NCBI GenBank assembly: GCA_944472155.2
Contig: OX235272.1
Coordinates: 108,010,020 to 108,074,019 of the forward strand
From: Trichobilharzia szidati
Taxonomy: Eukaryota > Platyhelminthes > Trematoda > Strigeidida > Schistosomatidae
DNA length: 64,000 nucleotides
Direction: 5' to 3'
Below, piece after piece: positions 34,721 to 45,923 of the stretch. The notes under the pieces were generated by a model. It saw only the letters and a program-made list of their open reading frames with translations, was not told the origin of the DNA and did not search any database. Each line of letters starts with the position of its first letter. Position 1 is the stretch's first letter. Both the position numbers and the translations under genes were made by a program.

Positions 34721-34924
34721 AAGTTATATATTATATAAGACATACATATATTAATGAGGTCCACCCAACTAGATGTTTGTTGTCGCTTAACTTACCATTT
34801 TGTTATTTGTCGCATCCTCTGACGATCCTTAAACAATGTACATCCTCCTTTTGTATATATTACGTGTTAAACTTGTTTCTCAGTCTGTCCTTCACAGTCT
34901 TATTATAATTTCACCTCCTATCAT

Positions 34925-35600
34925 GCCATATATTATTACTATTGTTTCCTTTAATTTCTAGAGGAACATACGGCTTCAGCCGTGTGTCTCCATTGCGTTC
35001 TGTTCTCTGCTAGAGTCTTCACCTGGCTCCAAGTCTGCCCACACGCTTTCATCTCCTCTTCACATGACCTCCTCCAAGTCACCCACTCTTGCACTGACGA
35101 CCAACTCGCCGCCTCCCTTTCGGGTTCCACTCGAGCAATGGCTTGTCTAGTGATGTCACTTGATGGTGTCCTCAGAGTATGGCCAATCCATCTCCATTTC
35201 TTCCTGCCTATTTGTTTCACAATCGGTTCCTGCTGTGTTGGTTGGTTCGCTCATTGCCAGAGATCTCTGTTGTTGATCTTTTCTGGCCAGCCGTCTGATC
35301 TTGAGTATTGAGCGAAGACAGCTGTTAATGAAGGTCTGTAGTTTGTTTGAGATGCTGTTTATGACGCGCAGTGCAAGTCTCTGATCCGTATAGTAGCACT
35401 GACTTCACATTGGAGTTGAAAATCCAGATCTTACTTTTGATGCTGAGTAGGGCTGTTGATCTCCACACAGACTTGAGAGTAGTGAAAGCTTGTCTTGCTT
35501 TTCCGATTCTTGCTTTGATATCCTCGTCAGTTCCTTTTGCCTGTAGTTGAAACGATGCTTCCCAGGTAGGTAAAATAGGTTGTTTCATGCCATATATATA
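34925..35600 (-). mobile_element. LINE-A fragment, C-terminus and 3' UTR
   Basis: Minus ORF 35588-35325: FQLQAKGTDEDIKARIGKAR, FTTLKSVWRS and LLYGSETCTARHKQHLKQT. Minus ORF 35220-34951: KWRWIGHTLR, WRRSCEEEMKACGQTWSQVK, THWR-type ending AEAVCSSRN. The 3' end reaches the (AAT)n tail at 34930. It is one of the better preserved LINE-A C-termini. Confidence 0.88.
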
Positions 35601-35879
35601 TCATATTTCAGTTGCCCACTGAAACACCTGTGAGATCTTAATCACACCTTGTCAGTAGTATGTTGATTTACTTTGTTTTGTCTGAATCAAATTTACAGTA
35701 TAATTTGTCACCTTAATAACCATTTACAACTTTGTCTGTGATGCTGATAATTAGCTCAGGAACAATATCATTTTCGTCCACATATATATTATGTTGTGTG
35801 GAATTGAAAAATACCTGATTTATGTTGATTATACTACTGAATTATGTCAAACTATTTTCATTTGACAACGACATCTTAA

Positions 35880-36130
35880 ACTGATTAGAAATGCCCATTA
35901 AAATTTTTTCAAAAGAATGTTTACTGAACAAAGAATATCTGCCTTTCAATAACCTGCACTTCATCAGGTTCTACAGTTATATATACATACATAATAGTGA
36001 ATGAATGAATTAGTGTTATTAACAACATTAACGCCGTTTAAATAACATCGAATCAATAATAATAATAACGGATTAGAGTTCGATAGCATCAACATAACAA
36101 TGCACACTGAATATCAGACAGACAAATTAG
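35880..36130 (-). mobile_element. PLE-4 terminal fragment
   Basis: Contains CTGAACAAAGAATATCTGCC and CTTCATCAGGTTCTACAGTT, as in the PLE-4 end at 7030-7090 and 28850-28880. Non-coding. Orientation is uncertain. Confidence 0.5.
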
Positions 36131-36480
36131 GAAAAGTAATAGTAATACAGAATTCATGAATTTATAGTCTCCACTGAAGGCTGGCCAGGGTAGTAGTAGT
36201 GGCTAGCTTGACTTGCCTCGTTTGCACACAAAGCACTGGTTGTTTCACGCGAGTCTTGATAGCCTCTGCTGTTTGCAGCATCTGGTACCTCAATGTTTTT
36301 GGCAATTTATTTGGTGCCCGGTACATGATGGAGAAGGTTTCTTCAATGCTGATTCCGTGGCACGTTTAGAGAAGGTAGTCTTATATCGAACTGTTGATGG
36401 TTTTTACTACGATTTTATTGAGCCACACTGGTAGATGTTCCCGATCGAAAACGAAAAACCAAGTTCCTAGAGTTACGGTC
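36131..36480. other. No gene recognised
   Basis: The 73-codon plus ORF at 36213-36434 (Cys- and His-rich start) has balanced composition but no family that I recognise. It directly precedes LINE-C and could be a degraded part of it. Confidence 0.3.
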
Positions 36481-36978
36481 AATGTAACTTGCTCCACCAC
36501 AAATGCAGTTGCATTAGTAGACGCAATTGCAAGCGGCTAGTCTAGATACGTCATCTTTCAGTCGAGGAATCACCATCGATCCTGTAGAAAACATGACTTC
36601 TAGTCAACCAGCCTCTGTAAAATGTAAGATGATGTTGCGGGATTGGACTACTCCGACTCCTAGATTAGAAATAGGAAGTTAAGTGGTAGAGCACGTTGAC
36701 CGCTTCACTTACTTGGGAAGTACCATCAGCCCCAGCGGGTTGATCTCCAACGAAATCTCAGCACGAATACAGAGGGCTAGATTCGCATACTCCAGCTTAC
36801 GCCGTCTCTGGCGTAGACGTGATTCCAGCTATCAACCAAAGGGAGTGTGTACTGCTCAGCAGTCCGCTCCGGTTGTGAGACATGGCCATTGAGAGTGGAA
36901 GACATGAAAAGATTAGCTGTCTTTGATCATAGGTGTCTGCGTTCTATTTCCCGCGTGAAGTGGTATAATAAGGTGAGC
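36481..36978 (+). mobile_element. LINE-C (RTE/SR2-like) fragment, left of LINE-B insertion
   Basis: The plus strand reads SVKCKMMLRDW, then VVEHVDRFTYLGSTISPSGL, ISARIQRARFAYSSLRRLWR and FDHRCLRSISRVKW. This is the RT thumb and connection typical of RTE-type LINEs. It breaks at about 36978 and resumes at about 38930. Confidence 0.82.
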
Positions 36979-38900
36979 AGTATAATAATAATAATAATAA
37001 TATACTTTATTCCAAAAACAGTACTTGTGATACAGAATGGAATTTTCAGCATTAATCACAATATTGCATCTAATTTCCTCAAATTATAAATAAAATTAAT
37101 CACACAGAAAATTTTTCTACATTTACAATAGGGTTAATATAAAAAAAATAAAAAATAAAAAACATGCAGCATATAAAATGGAAATAATAATAATGATAGC
37201 AGCTAAGGTAATGATAATAATACAAGTAAGAATTGCCGTGGGCTTGTTTCACACAGTATTGTCGATGTGGTATACAAATCCTTGTATGATTAAAAATATT
37301 GAATATAATGTTCTCTTTACATGATATGGTGAGGGGAAAAAGAAAGATTACAGCAGTCATAGAGATAAGTTGGTGTTTGCAGTTATGAAAGTGAAAACAA
37401 AGAATCAACAGGACCATAAATATAATAGAAATAATAAAAGTAAAACTTGAAGGTATATAAAGATGGATGGAGGAGATTGTTTATTTACTAGATGAAAAAA
37501 GGTTAGTCAATTCTTGCCTGACACTATTTTCATCACATAAAATACGTGCCAAGTATGGCATCATAGAATTTTTATGCTTAGACGTGCGAGCATACAGTTT
37601 TCTGAAGTTACTTCTTGTTCTACCTGAGTAGAACAAGGTGAAAGCTGAGGGTGAAGTGGATGCTCCAAGTCAGACAAAATCCCCTTAGCAAATTTACTGC
37701 ACGAAGTCAAATGCCTATCGACAACCACGTTAACTATATAGTCCACTGGGACACCGCTCATCCTACTGACAGTCTTCAGCATTCTACGAATTGTGACAAA
37801 GTCCTTTTTAAGCAAACCAGGAAAGAATAAGGGTGAACAATAAAGAAGAATAGGTAGGATGCAAGAGTTTATGAAATGTAAGAGAAGGGGTTGAGTTATA
37901 CGCGAGTGCCTTAACTTCTTAATGTAAAATGTCAGGCGGAATATTTTACTTGAGATCGCTAAGACATGGGAAGACCAGGGGAGATCAAAAGAGAGAATAA
38001 GTCCAAGATACTTAATTTCTGATTTAATTCCTATATCATTGTCATCAATCTTACAACTGTCATGAGAATCAACGCCTTCTTTTAATTGTCGTTTACATCT
38101 TAAGGTGAAATTAACAGTTTGACATTTAGAAGGATTCAGTTTAAGAGCTTCGTATATTCCAGAATCATTTATAAATACTAAATCAAGTGAAGTATCTTGT
38201 CGAGTTGGGAAGTTAACAACATTTTCATGACCCAGCAATGTAATAAAACTGTGGTCACTGGCTTTGAAGTCACCAGTCACTACAGACAAGGAGTTACCAA
38301 ACGAAGCAGCAGCAAAAATAGTGAATTCGTCAGCAAAGATCGATAGTTCTGAGGGACTGCAAGAAGGTGTGACATAGATATTTGTGACAAAAATGAAGTT
38401 ATACTTAGATAAGTGTTTAGGTCGACATTTAATAGTTATATAATCAATATTGTCATTTGAGAATTTGAAGCAGACGTTGTTGGCAGTAGACCACTGAGAA
38501 TAAATAAAAGTGGCAACATCACCACTTCTCTTCTTCTTTGAGCTGCATCGATCTTGCCTGTATATTGTGAAACCACTTAAGGAGACTAAATTATTGTCAT
38601 ATGAATCTTGAAGAGTAACTACACCAGTATTACAATATACATTTGAGTATAATAGAGAATGCAAGCAATTAATCTTGTTCGGTAGAGATCTGCGATTTGT
38701 GCTCATAATCGCAGGAACAGTCATTAAATGCATTGGAGTACGCTTTAAAGCTCGCTGCCATCCACCATGAGGCTTTTTCTTAAGTTTGTTAGAAACTAGT
38801 AAATCAGCCGGTTGGAAACGTTTTAAATAACCGCGAGAGTAGACAATACGATTAGGACACATAATTGAATGATTCAAACAAAATAAATCCGAGGAAATAG
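36979..38900 (-). mobile_element. LINE-B element with 438-codon internally deleted ORF
   Basis: The (AAT)n tail and 3' UTR lie at 36979-37560. The ORF at 37561-38877 (minus) has an N-terminal endonuclease portion, with NKINCLHSLLYSNVYCNTGV, SLSGFTIYRQDR, SGDVATFIYS, VTNIYVTPSCSPSELSIFAD and LSVVTGDFKASDHSF (near 690-380 nt before the join). This joins directly to NFPTRQDTSLDLVFINDSG and then to the C-terminal RT portion YEALKLNPSKCQTVNFT, IKYLGLILSFDLPWSSHV and ILPILLYCSPLFFPGLLKKD. Most of the RT, including the catalytic motif, is deleted, yet the frame is open throughout. The family is CR1/SR1-like (APE-type endonuclease plus RT). Whether the protein is made is unknown. Confidence 0.85.
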
Positions 38901-38929
38901 ATGCAATATATAGGATGGAAATTTTGGTA

Positions 38930-39520
38930 ACCCAAGATTTAAGCAGGCCGCCGTTGAGAGATGTATTGAGGTTAGGCGTCGAGTGCTAGGTAAGGAGGGG
39001 AAGTCAGTCGACGAGACTGTGAAATTACGTCGACTGAGATGATTAGGACATGTATTACGTATGCCTAGTTATCGCCTTCCTCGACTGACGGGCAATGTCA
39101 GCTGACATAGGGTCAGGCTGGAAAACTGCCACTGATGGTCAAACAAAAAACATGGTTTCATCAGTCATTGAAATCCACAACAGTTAATTTAAGGCACGTA
39201 GGAAGGAGTAGACTTCCTGGTTGGGGCCCCCGGGACGGTATTTACCAATGAAGGCTGGAGCCAATTGGTGATATGGCTCAAAATCGTCGTTCTCAATGGA
39301 GCAGACGCATCCACTCCATGTGACTTATAATTTCCAATAAAACTATATTGTTCTAGGATATTACAATTCTTTTCGCCTCATATCTCTGCTTACTGTCTCT
39401 ATTTTGCGTTTCTTTTTAATTTCTTCTCTGGCTTTGTGTGCTGAGTGAAGTGTGGTGACTTGAACTGCTGAACATCAGTGGAAAGTTGTATGTTGAAATC
39501 AGTCAGTCAGTCAGTCATTG
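38930..39520 (+). mobile_element. LINE-C fragment, right of LINE-B insertion, with 3' end
   Basis: The plus strand reads EVRRRVLGKEGKSVDETVKL, RLR-LGHVLRMPSYRLPR, then further C-terminal text with stops, and the 3' UTR ending in repeated CAGT units (39495-39517). It continues the element that broke at 36978. Confidence 0.8.
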
Positions 39521-40020
39521 TGATCTTAACAAATCGATATTATTGAGACAAAAATCACCAACACTGTTAATGTCGATTATTCTAAAATATTCTTTGTATA
39601 TAAATATAATTGCATACAATTGTACAGCCGGAAGAGGAAATTATCGTAAACAATATTCTTTGCTCAGTTTTTCTTTCTAATCAATTTCCAATGCGTTTAA
39701 GCCATTTTGATGTGCTTGGTGAGATCATACATACGATTTACCAATAAGAACACAGTTCATTTAATCAGGTTTAGATGTGTACAAACCAGGTTCAGATTTA
39801 ATGTTTTGAAAAATTCTACATGGGTGGGTGGGTTGGAAGTGCTTCCTAAGATTTCTAACTGATATATGAGTGATATTCAACTACTGATTGAATAGCAAAT
39901 TCTTTTACTTCAAAATACACACATGTTAGGATATATCGGAACGATACGGTTTCAACAGAATTCATGTAAAAATTAGCTTTGTAATATTAGAAACTTACTT
40001 TGTTCGAACAGTGTATGTGT
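39521..40020. other. No gene seen
   Basis: AT-rich; about 39580-39680 resembles PLE 3' ends (ATTCTTTGCTCAGTTTTTCT) but is too diverged to place. Confidence 0.35.
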
Positions 40021-40024
40021 GTAC

Positions 40025-41010
40025 TGTATGTACTATCCCCAATGATTTTCCTGATTGCGGTAGACCGGATAATGCGATAGACAGGGCGGGCAACAAGGAA
40101 ACAGGCATAAAATGGACCCACACAAGAAACTTGGAGGATCTGGACTTCGCCAATGATGTATACATATATATATATATATGATTTCTCACAAACTCGAAGA
40201 TATGTAAGTGAAAAGCAATAAGTTGTCAGAAGAAGCATCAAGGATAGGACTTCAGACGAACACAAAGAAAACATAGGTGATTAAGATTCTTGGCCAACAA
40301 CAACAGATGACAATCAGCATAAATAGGTAGGAATCTAGAAGAAGCGACCTCCTTTACCTACCTGCCTACCTGAGAATCATCGTTTCAACTACAGGCGGAT
40401 GGAAGTGATGAGGATATCAAAGCAGCGAGGATCGGGAAAGCAAGGCAGGCTTTCATTCCTCTCAAGTTTATGTGAAGGAGACCAACAGCACTATTCATCA
40501 TGACAAATAAGATCTAGATTTTCAATTCCAATGTGAAGTCAGCGCTGCTTACTATACGGATCAGACACTTGGCGCGTCAAAAAGGGCACTTCGGACAAAC
40601 TACAAACCTTCATCAACAGCTGTCTTCGTTCAGTACTTCGCTCAAGATCGGATGGACAGCCAGAAAAGATCAGCAACAGGGTATGATCTCTGGTAATGAG
40701 CGAACCATCCCAGCAGGAACCGATTGGGCAACAAATATGCAGGAATAAATGGAGGTGGACTGGAGGCCGTACTCTGAGAAAACAAACCACCATCGAGTGA
40801 CATCACGCACCAGGCCGTCACTCGAGTGAAACCTGAATGGGAAGTGGCTAGTTAGTTGGTCATCAGTGAGAGGAAGACATGGAGGAGGAGATGAAAGAAT
40901 GTTGGCATACGTGTAGTCAGGTGAAAACGTTGGTAGTGGACCAAACGCAATGGATACGTGCGTGGCTGAAGCCCTATGTTCTTCTAGGAACTAAAGGAAA
41001 TAATGATAAT
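40025..41010 (+). mobile_element. LINE-A copy, RT catalytic region to 3' end, degraded
   Basis: Plus strand: ETGIKWTHTRNLEDLDFAND (near 40100), a (TA)n insertion at 40160-40180, KLED and Q-rich text, DEDIKAARIGKARQAF (about 40400), IRHLARQKGH, the WRWTGG region and KPYVLLGTKGNN before (AAT)n. Frames are broken throughout. The tail is at about 40985-41010. Confidence 0.78.
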
Positions 41011-41440
41011 AAATGTATAAGTCATTGGATCACTTCGCTTGACACTCTTCAGGGACATTTTGAGCAAACACTAAACAGCCCCTTCGTATTCGCAAATAAG
41101 TGAGAGAGAAAAAAAAGGGAAGACAGACTTCTATGAATGCCATTTGTTTTGTGCAGTAATCGGAGATTTCAAGCCACATGATTTTATATCCGTGTAAAGA
41201 AAAAATTGTCGTTGAATACAATTCACTGTATAAAAATAAATCAAAGGATGAGAAAAAAATTCAATCACCGCTTTAGACATAATCGCATGACAACAACAAA
41301 ACAAAGTTCACAAGTTACAAATTTAGGAAAGTGAATTACGCGATAAGAAATAACCGGAGAATATTGAATGAATGAATGAATGAAATACACTTTCACATTG
41401 AAGCAAAGCTATTATCCTATGCAAAACAGGCTTTCTCTGG
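41011..41440. other. No gene; candidate 3' flank of the lipase exon
   Basis: Contains a GAAT microsatellite at 41364-41384. I could not identify a clear polyadenylation signal on the minus strand. Confidence 0.4.
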
Positions 41441-41444
41441 CTTC

Positions 41445-41747
41445 TTAAACGTTTGACAGATGCTTTAAAACTGAAGGATATAACACTTTACCAGCATCTA
41501 AACCCCAGACAAAATCCAAATGGTTATAATGAGGAAGATAATGTACGCCGGAAACAGTATAGTTTATCTGCTTAGCAAGTTTGCGAACATCTTTAGGAGA
41601 GGCAAGCCAATCATGACCACCGTAGTAAATTACAATAGGCACTTTCAGTTTAGAAATATCATACAATGGTGGATCAGGTTGACCGTATATTTCTACATTT
41701 TTCTCATCTCCGTAGTCGTACTTCTGAAAACGATCAGACATTATAGC
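41445..41747 (-). CDS. Acid lipase (lysosomal/gastric type), last coding exon
   Basis: The minus strand opens after a good acceptor (TTACTCTTACAG at about 41759-41748), in phase 0, with AIMSDRFQKYDYGDEKN. It continues EIYGQPDPPLYDISKLKVPI, then VIYYGGHDWLASPKDVRKLA, and ends HYNHLDFVWGLDAGKVLYPS, KHLSNV, stop. This is the C-terminal segment of the AB-hydrolase acid lipase family: the Asp of GGHDWLA and the His of YNHLDF fit the catalytic Asp and His. These enzymes hydrolyse triglycerides or cholesteryl esters, usually in lysosomes or after secretion. About 100 residues, uninterrupted, no stop: probably a live exon. Upstream exons must lie at higher coordinates but none is seen on this strand up to 64 kb. 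The larger ORF up to 41876 includes intron. Confidence 0.88.
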   Translation of the reverse strand, partial: AIMSDRFQKYDYGDEKNVEIYGQPDPPLYDISKLKVPIVIYYGGHDWLASPKDVRKLAKQINYTVSGVHYLPHYNHLDFVWGLDAGKVLYPSVLKHLSNV

Positions 41748-41877
41748 CTGTAAGAGTAAGTGAAAAAGAAAATTAATATGAAAAATAATTAAAAGAAGCC
41801 AAAATAAGTTAAATATTATTATTATTATCAAGTAGTGGTTTGTAGGGAATATGTTTGATTGGTTGGAGGATTTCATA

Positions 41878-42050
41878 GTGAGCTGACATCAGTTAGAGAA
41901 CCATTGGAAAACCTGTGAGGGAGTACTGGACAGTCATTTCGTCAGCCTAGTTTGGGACACTTTGGCAGTATGCACACACCGGAGTTCTAACCCAGTACCT
42001 TCTGGTTAATTCACTGTGAACCGATCCAATGGATAATGAAATCTCACTTC
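41878..42050 (-). repeat. SINE-H copy (left half of an inverted pair)
   Basis: Minus strand: tRNA-like end, hammerhead-like block (CCAAAGTG core, so lost; ACGAAATG; GTCCAGTACT) and the tail at 41878-41910. It directly precedes a plus copy. Confidence 0.75.
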
Positions 42051-42124
42051 TACCAATTCACGACAAAGCGCGACCACTTCGGAATGTCTTCGATGAGGAG
42101 CTATCCTAAGCTTTGACCTGCTGT

Positions 42125-42325
42125 ACCCATTGGATCCAGTCGAAGTGGCTTAAGGGTCTGCTAGATAGCCTTGTAACCAGAAGATCTTAGGTTCAAACCC
42201 CGGTGAATGCCTACGGTGAAGAGACCCAAGCTGGGAGGAAACATCTGTCCAGTACTCCTAGCTGGTTTTCCAATGGTTCTCTAACTGATGTCAGCTCATG
42301 ATGAAACCCTCCAACCAGTGAAATA
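42125..42325 (+). repeat. SINE-H copy (right half of an inverted pair)
   Basis: Box A-like TGGCTTAAGGG (about 42148) and box B-like GGTTCAAACCC (about 42190), then a hammerhead-like block with GTGAAGAG (C3 changed to G), GGAAAC and CTGTCCAGTAC, then the tail. Confidence 0.78.
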
Positions 42326-43065
42326 TTATTATAACATTTGCTATGCATGTAAATAAGTAAATTACTGGTGTGATATGTGCTACTGACAAGCTTTATCAGT
42401 AGTATACATACATGAAGACATGTTCATCGGCATAAAAACACTAAGTGACAGGGAGATAGATTTAATGTCAGAGAAAGTAAATGCTACAGCGTTTTGGAGA
42501 TACATGGAAGACGTAACAGGATCACAAAGAAACGCAATGTGAAAGAAGGCCAGAAGTAGCACAACACGGAAGATCTGTGCACAAATGGTGCTTTGAAGAT
42601 AAGGTGTACATAATTTCGTTATACAGAGATACGAAATCCCTTGTCTTCTACAGTTACATTGGTACTAATTTCAAAACAATCAATATTGAATACTGTAGTC
42701 GACCAGATGCTTTACTTTTCTGACGATTCATGCATAATGTAAAATCTCTAATTTGTACTTCCATGTAATAAAATCAACCCGAAAATTTCATTGAATGCAG
42801 TATAGCCACTCAGAAAATAACACCACACTGAGAGGGCAGTGTTTGTGCAGAAACAGCGATATTTTGAAGCTTCTTCCATTCACTGGCTTAGTAGAACAAA
42901 GTCATATGCTGACATTTCATATTGAATTTAAACGGCCTGAAGATTTGAGAAAAATACAAGACCTCCAGGGAAAAGAATGTCTCACTGTAATTGAGTGATA
43001 GGGTGAGCTTAAGATCTAACCATGTTATAGCTTTCGAAAATGATGATAAAACTAATTAATCTATG
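42326..43065. other. No gene recognised
   Basis: Two plus frames (about 42422-42540 ending ...GSQRNAM, and 42795-42998 with EFKRPEDLRKIQDLQGKE) look mildly protein-like but lack splice or family support. It lies in what may be a lipase intron. Confidence 0.3.
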
Positions 43066-43069
43066 GTTA

Positions 43070-43195
43070 CAGGATTTCATCATGAACTGACATTGGTTAG
43101 AGAACCATTGGAAAACCTGGAAGTACTGGACAGCTGTTTCGTCCTAGTTTGGGACTCTTAGGCAGTACGCACCCACCAGGGTTCTATATTTGCAA
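43070..43195 (-). repeat. SINE-H fragment
   Basis: Tail plus hammerhead-like block. Minus strand: CCTAAGAG, GGACGAAACAGCTGTCC, AGTACTTCC. G5 is changed. The tRNA part is missing. Confidence 0.7.
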
Positions 43196-43575
43196 GAGTT
43201 AAGCATGTGACACATGTCTCCCAGTTGCTTAAATATCAGTCATATGATCAAAGCTGTGTGAAGTAGTTTGAAAGTTACAGATGAATAGTAGAATTCATAA
43301 TTATTGTAGGAAGGCTTTAATGATTTCTGAATTGTATTTAATAATAGCGACAATAATGCATCAAAAGTAACCCTTCTTGTGAAGATAAGATGATCAGGCG
43401 AGACAAGAGAAATTTTAAATACGTACAAATTATAAGTGAAACTGACTTCTCACGGCTTCGCACACTAGACTTGCATGTACGCATAATGTACACAAAAACT
43501 TAAGTAAATTAAGTGACTGTTCAACAGTAATAGATATTTCAAGAGTTGATTTCTACGCATTTGATTTGTTTCCCA
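43196..43575. other. No gene seen
   Basis: AT-rich, short frames only. Confidence 0.35.
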
Positions 43576-43579
43576 ACTT

Positions 43580-43765
43580 TGACCAATGAAAATCAGCACC
43601 AGAGTACTGGACAGCTGTTTCGTCAGTCTAGTTTGGGAGTCATCGGTAGTACATACCCACCGGGCTTGCAACCCGGGATCTTCCTGTTACGAGGCGAGCG
43701 ATCTCGTAGACCATTCAGCCACTAGGACGCGATCCAATGGCCCATGAATTCTAACTTCTACCAAT
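43580..43765 (-). repeat. SINE-H copy (left of inverted pair)
   Basis: Minus strand: box A TGGCTGAATGGTC, box B-like near 43670, a hammerhead-like block CCGATGAC, GACGAAACAGCTGTCC and AGTACTC. U4 is changed to C. Confidence 0.75.
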
Positions 43766-43784
43766 TCGTGTTTTCAGCACGACC

Positions 43785-44100
43785 ACCAGCGTGCTACCGA
43801 TGATTCCTAAACTAGGATGAAACAGCTGTTCAGTACTTCCAACTGGTTTTCAATGGTCCTACAACCGAGACCCATGCGTGGTTAAACTTAAAAACCAAAT
43901 CAAATCTTGGAAAATTAATCTGATGCTTGCTGGTGACTGGATACAGAAACGAATTTCCTGAAATTCTAGTGAGAAGACGTGACCAGTGGGGTCCATTCTG
44001 TCGGGAGTGAGGACAAATGCTCGACAAGGATGACATTGGGTAGTGGTGGTCATGTTAAAATCACGAATTGGTACAAGTTAGAATTCATGGGCAGGCAACA
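43785..44100 (+). repeat. SINE-H copy (right of pair) with following spacer unit
   Basis: 43795-43870 carries CCGATGAT, GATGAAACAGCTGTTC and AGTACTTCC. 43900-44100 is the spacer that precedes tRNA-like segments in other units (compare 6600-6765), so this looks like tandem SINE-H units. Confidence 0.65.
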
Positions 44101-44239
44101 GTAAAGTATAGACACGCAAGTCGGATAACCTTGAGACAACCAGTCAGATCCTTCCAGGTTAAAAGTGGTATTTAATTTATAAGAAAGTGTATTTATAACA
44201 TAAATGTGTAAAACAAAATGGATTATACATGGTATATAT

Positions 44240-44725
44240 CTCTGCTATTCTGCAGAAAGAGGTCCCAGTTTCTCATAGAAGTGGTTATGAACATATCAAA
44301 CCAATGTTGATACAAAAATCATTTATTCTTCTAATGCGTTCTTTCAGATAGGACCGGAATCCTTCAATATAATTTGTATGGGTTTCATATATAGGATCCA
44401 CCAATTCAGAAGAATGATTGACTGTATGATGAATATAGACTAGTGGTCATAAGTGCGAATAACCTCTCCACTCATTTGTGTGACTGGTAGTACGTGGGAG
44501 GACCACTCGTTGTATAATTATAATTAAAACGTCGGCATTTCTCTGTGGGATGCGTTCTACAAACCCTTTTCGAAGATTTGCGTCGTACATCCCCAACACC
44601 TGAACATGATTTGTTCTTCTTCCATCGCGATTCAGTTTTCGTCTAATAAGTACTGTTTCATCAATATGAATGACGCCACCAATTCGCAATAATGTACGCC
44701 TTACCAACTCTTACAGACTTTCTAA
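44240..44725 (-). mobile_element. Merlin-type (IS1016/IS1595-like) transposase, degraded
   Basis: Minus strand: IGGVIHIDETVLIRRKLNRD and GRRTNHVQVLGMYD, then GFVERIPQRNADVLIIIIQR, TTSHTNEWRGYSHL, a stop at 44447, and, still in frame, VYIHHTVNHSSELVDP, ETHTNYIEGFRSYLKERIRR. This is the DDE core of ISXO2/Merlin transposases: first Asp in HIDET, last acidic residue in NYIEG. The expected second Asp before EW is Asn here. Stops interrupt the C-terminus. Merlin elements are known in schistosomes. Terminal inverted repeats were not found by eye. Confidence 0.85.
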
Positions 44726-44869
44726 TATAACAGTGGTTGCATCTGGATGCATAACCACCAATAGAGTCAAAGATTATGAAGAAAAGCATCCAATTATAGT
44801 GCCGATAGATCTGATTGGTCGGTTCAAGGTCATCTGGGCTTTCGCCCAACTCTTGACCATGGGCGATTG

Positions 44870-45065
44870 AGTCGGGTGGGACATAATAGCTGAATGGTCT
44901 ACGAGCTTGCCTTGTAATCAGAAGGTCTTGGGTTCGAAAGCCGGTGAGTGAATATTGCCGATGAGTCCCAAACCGGAACGAAACAGCTGTCCATTACTCT
45001 GGTGCTGCTTTTCAGTGGTTCTCTAACTGATAAAATAGTCCGTGATCAAACTTGAAAGTAACAGA
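44870..45065 (+). repeat. SINE-H copy
   Basis: Box A-like TAGCTGAATGGTC, box B-like GGTTCGAAAGCC, hammerhead-like block CCGATGAG, AACGAAACAGCTGTCC, ATTACTC, then the tail. U4 of the core is C. Confidence 0.75.
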
Positions 45066-45294
45066 TAACTAAAGTTAATGGTCGTAGAATTTGTGAGAGA
45101 TACAGGACAAGTGATGAATCATTCACCACTTCATGTATTCTCCGTTGATTCGATAAATAAAACAAAATCTATTTTTCTTCACCCTGTCCTATATTAGATA
45201 TTAAGATTCTCAACTTAACCTATTCTACTAAATGGTTGTGCGTAACTGTATTTACTGCTAATATGTGTGTAAAACTTGAGCAGTTTGGTAGTAT
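45066..45294. mobile_element. PLE-2-like 3' flank remnant
   Basis: TTGATTCGATAAA and the following sequence resemble 30310-30330 and 45540-45560. Non-coding and weak. Confidence 0.35.
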
Positions 45295-45923
45295 TTCCAT
45301 ATTAGTTTGTTTATTAGATATATCACACAGTGATGAAACAGTATCATTTACTGAATGACAAGGTTGCGAACAAAATTTACAGTTCATAATCATTTCATCA
45401 ATTATAATCACACGACTTCGAAACTTGAGTTTTATAGTTTGCTTTGTTCTCTCCTATTTGTCGTCGTTAGGGTAGTAGAATTTTCCAGATATCTGGGACA
45501 GGTGTTGAATCATTCCTGTTACACGTATTTGCAGTTGATTCGATAAACAAAGCTTCTGTTATCAATCTCTTCCTATACCCTGTGACATTAGATTTTAAAC
45601 TTTCATCTTATCCCATCCTATCATATACTTGTGTGTAACTGCATGCATTCTATTGATAATAGAAGCTTCGTTTATCGAATCAACTGCAAACACGTGTAAC
45701 AGGAATGATTCAACACCTGTCCCAGATATCTGGAAAATTCTACTACCCTAACGACGACAAATAGGAGAGAACAAAGCAAACTATAAAACTCAAGTTTCGA
45801 AGTCGTGTGATTATAATTGATGAAATGATTATGAACTGTAAATTTTGTTCGCAACCTTGTCATTCAGTAAATGATACTGTTTCATCACTGTGTGATATAT
45901 CTAATAAACAAACTAATATGGAA
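45295..45923. repeat. Near-perfect palindrome of PLE-2 terminal repeats
   Basis: The left arm 45295-45566 and right arm 45652-45923 (272 bp each) are reverse complements with only a few differences; the spacer is 85 bp. Each arm is a diverged PLE-2 terminal repeat (ATTATGAACTGTAAATTTTG, then CCTTGTCATTCAGTAAATGA in the right arm). The two 63-codon ORFs on opposite strands are the same sequence read twice. Confidence 0.88.

Noticed and set aside
45355..45863. Two identical 63-codon ORFs on opposite strands as paralogous genes
   Set aside because: Both are readings of the PLE-2 terminal repeat palindrome.
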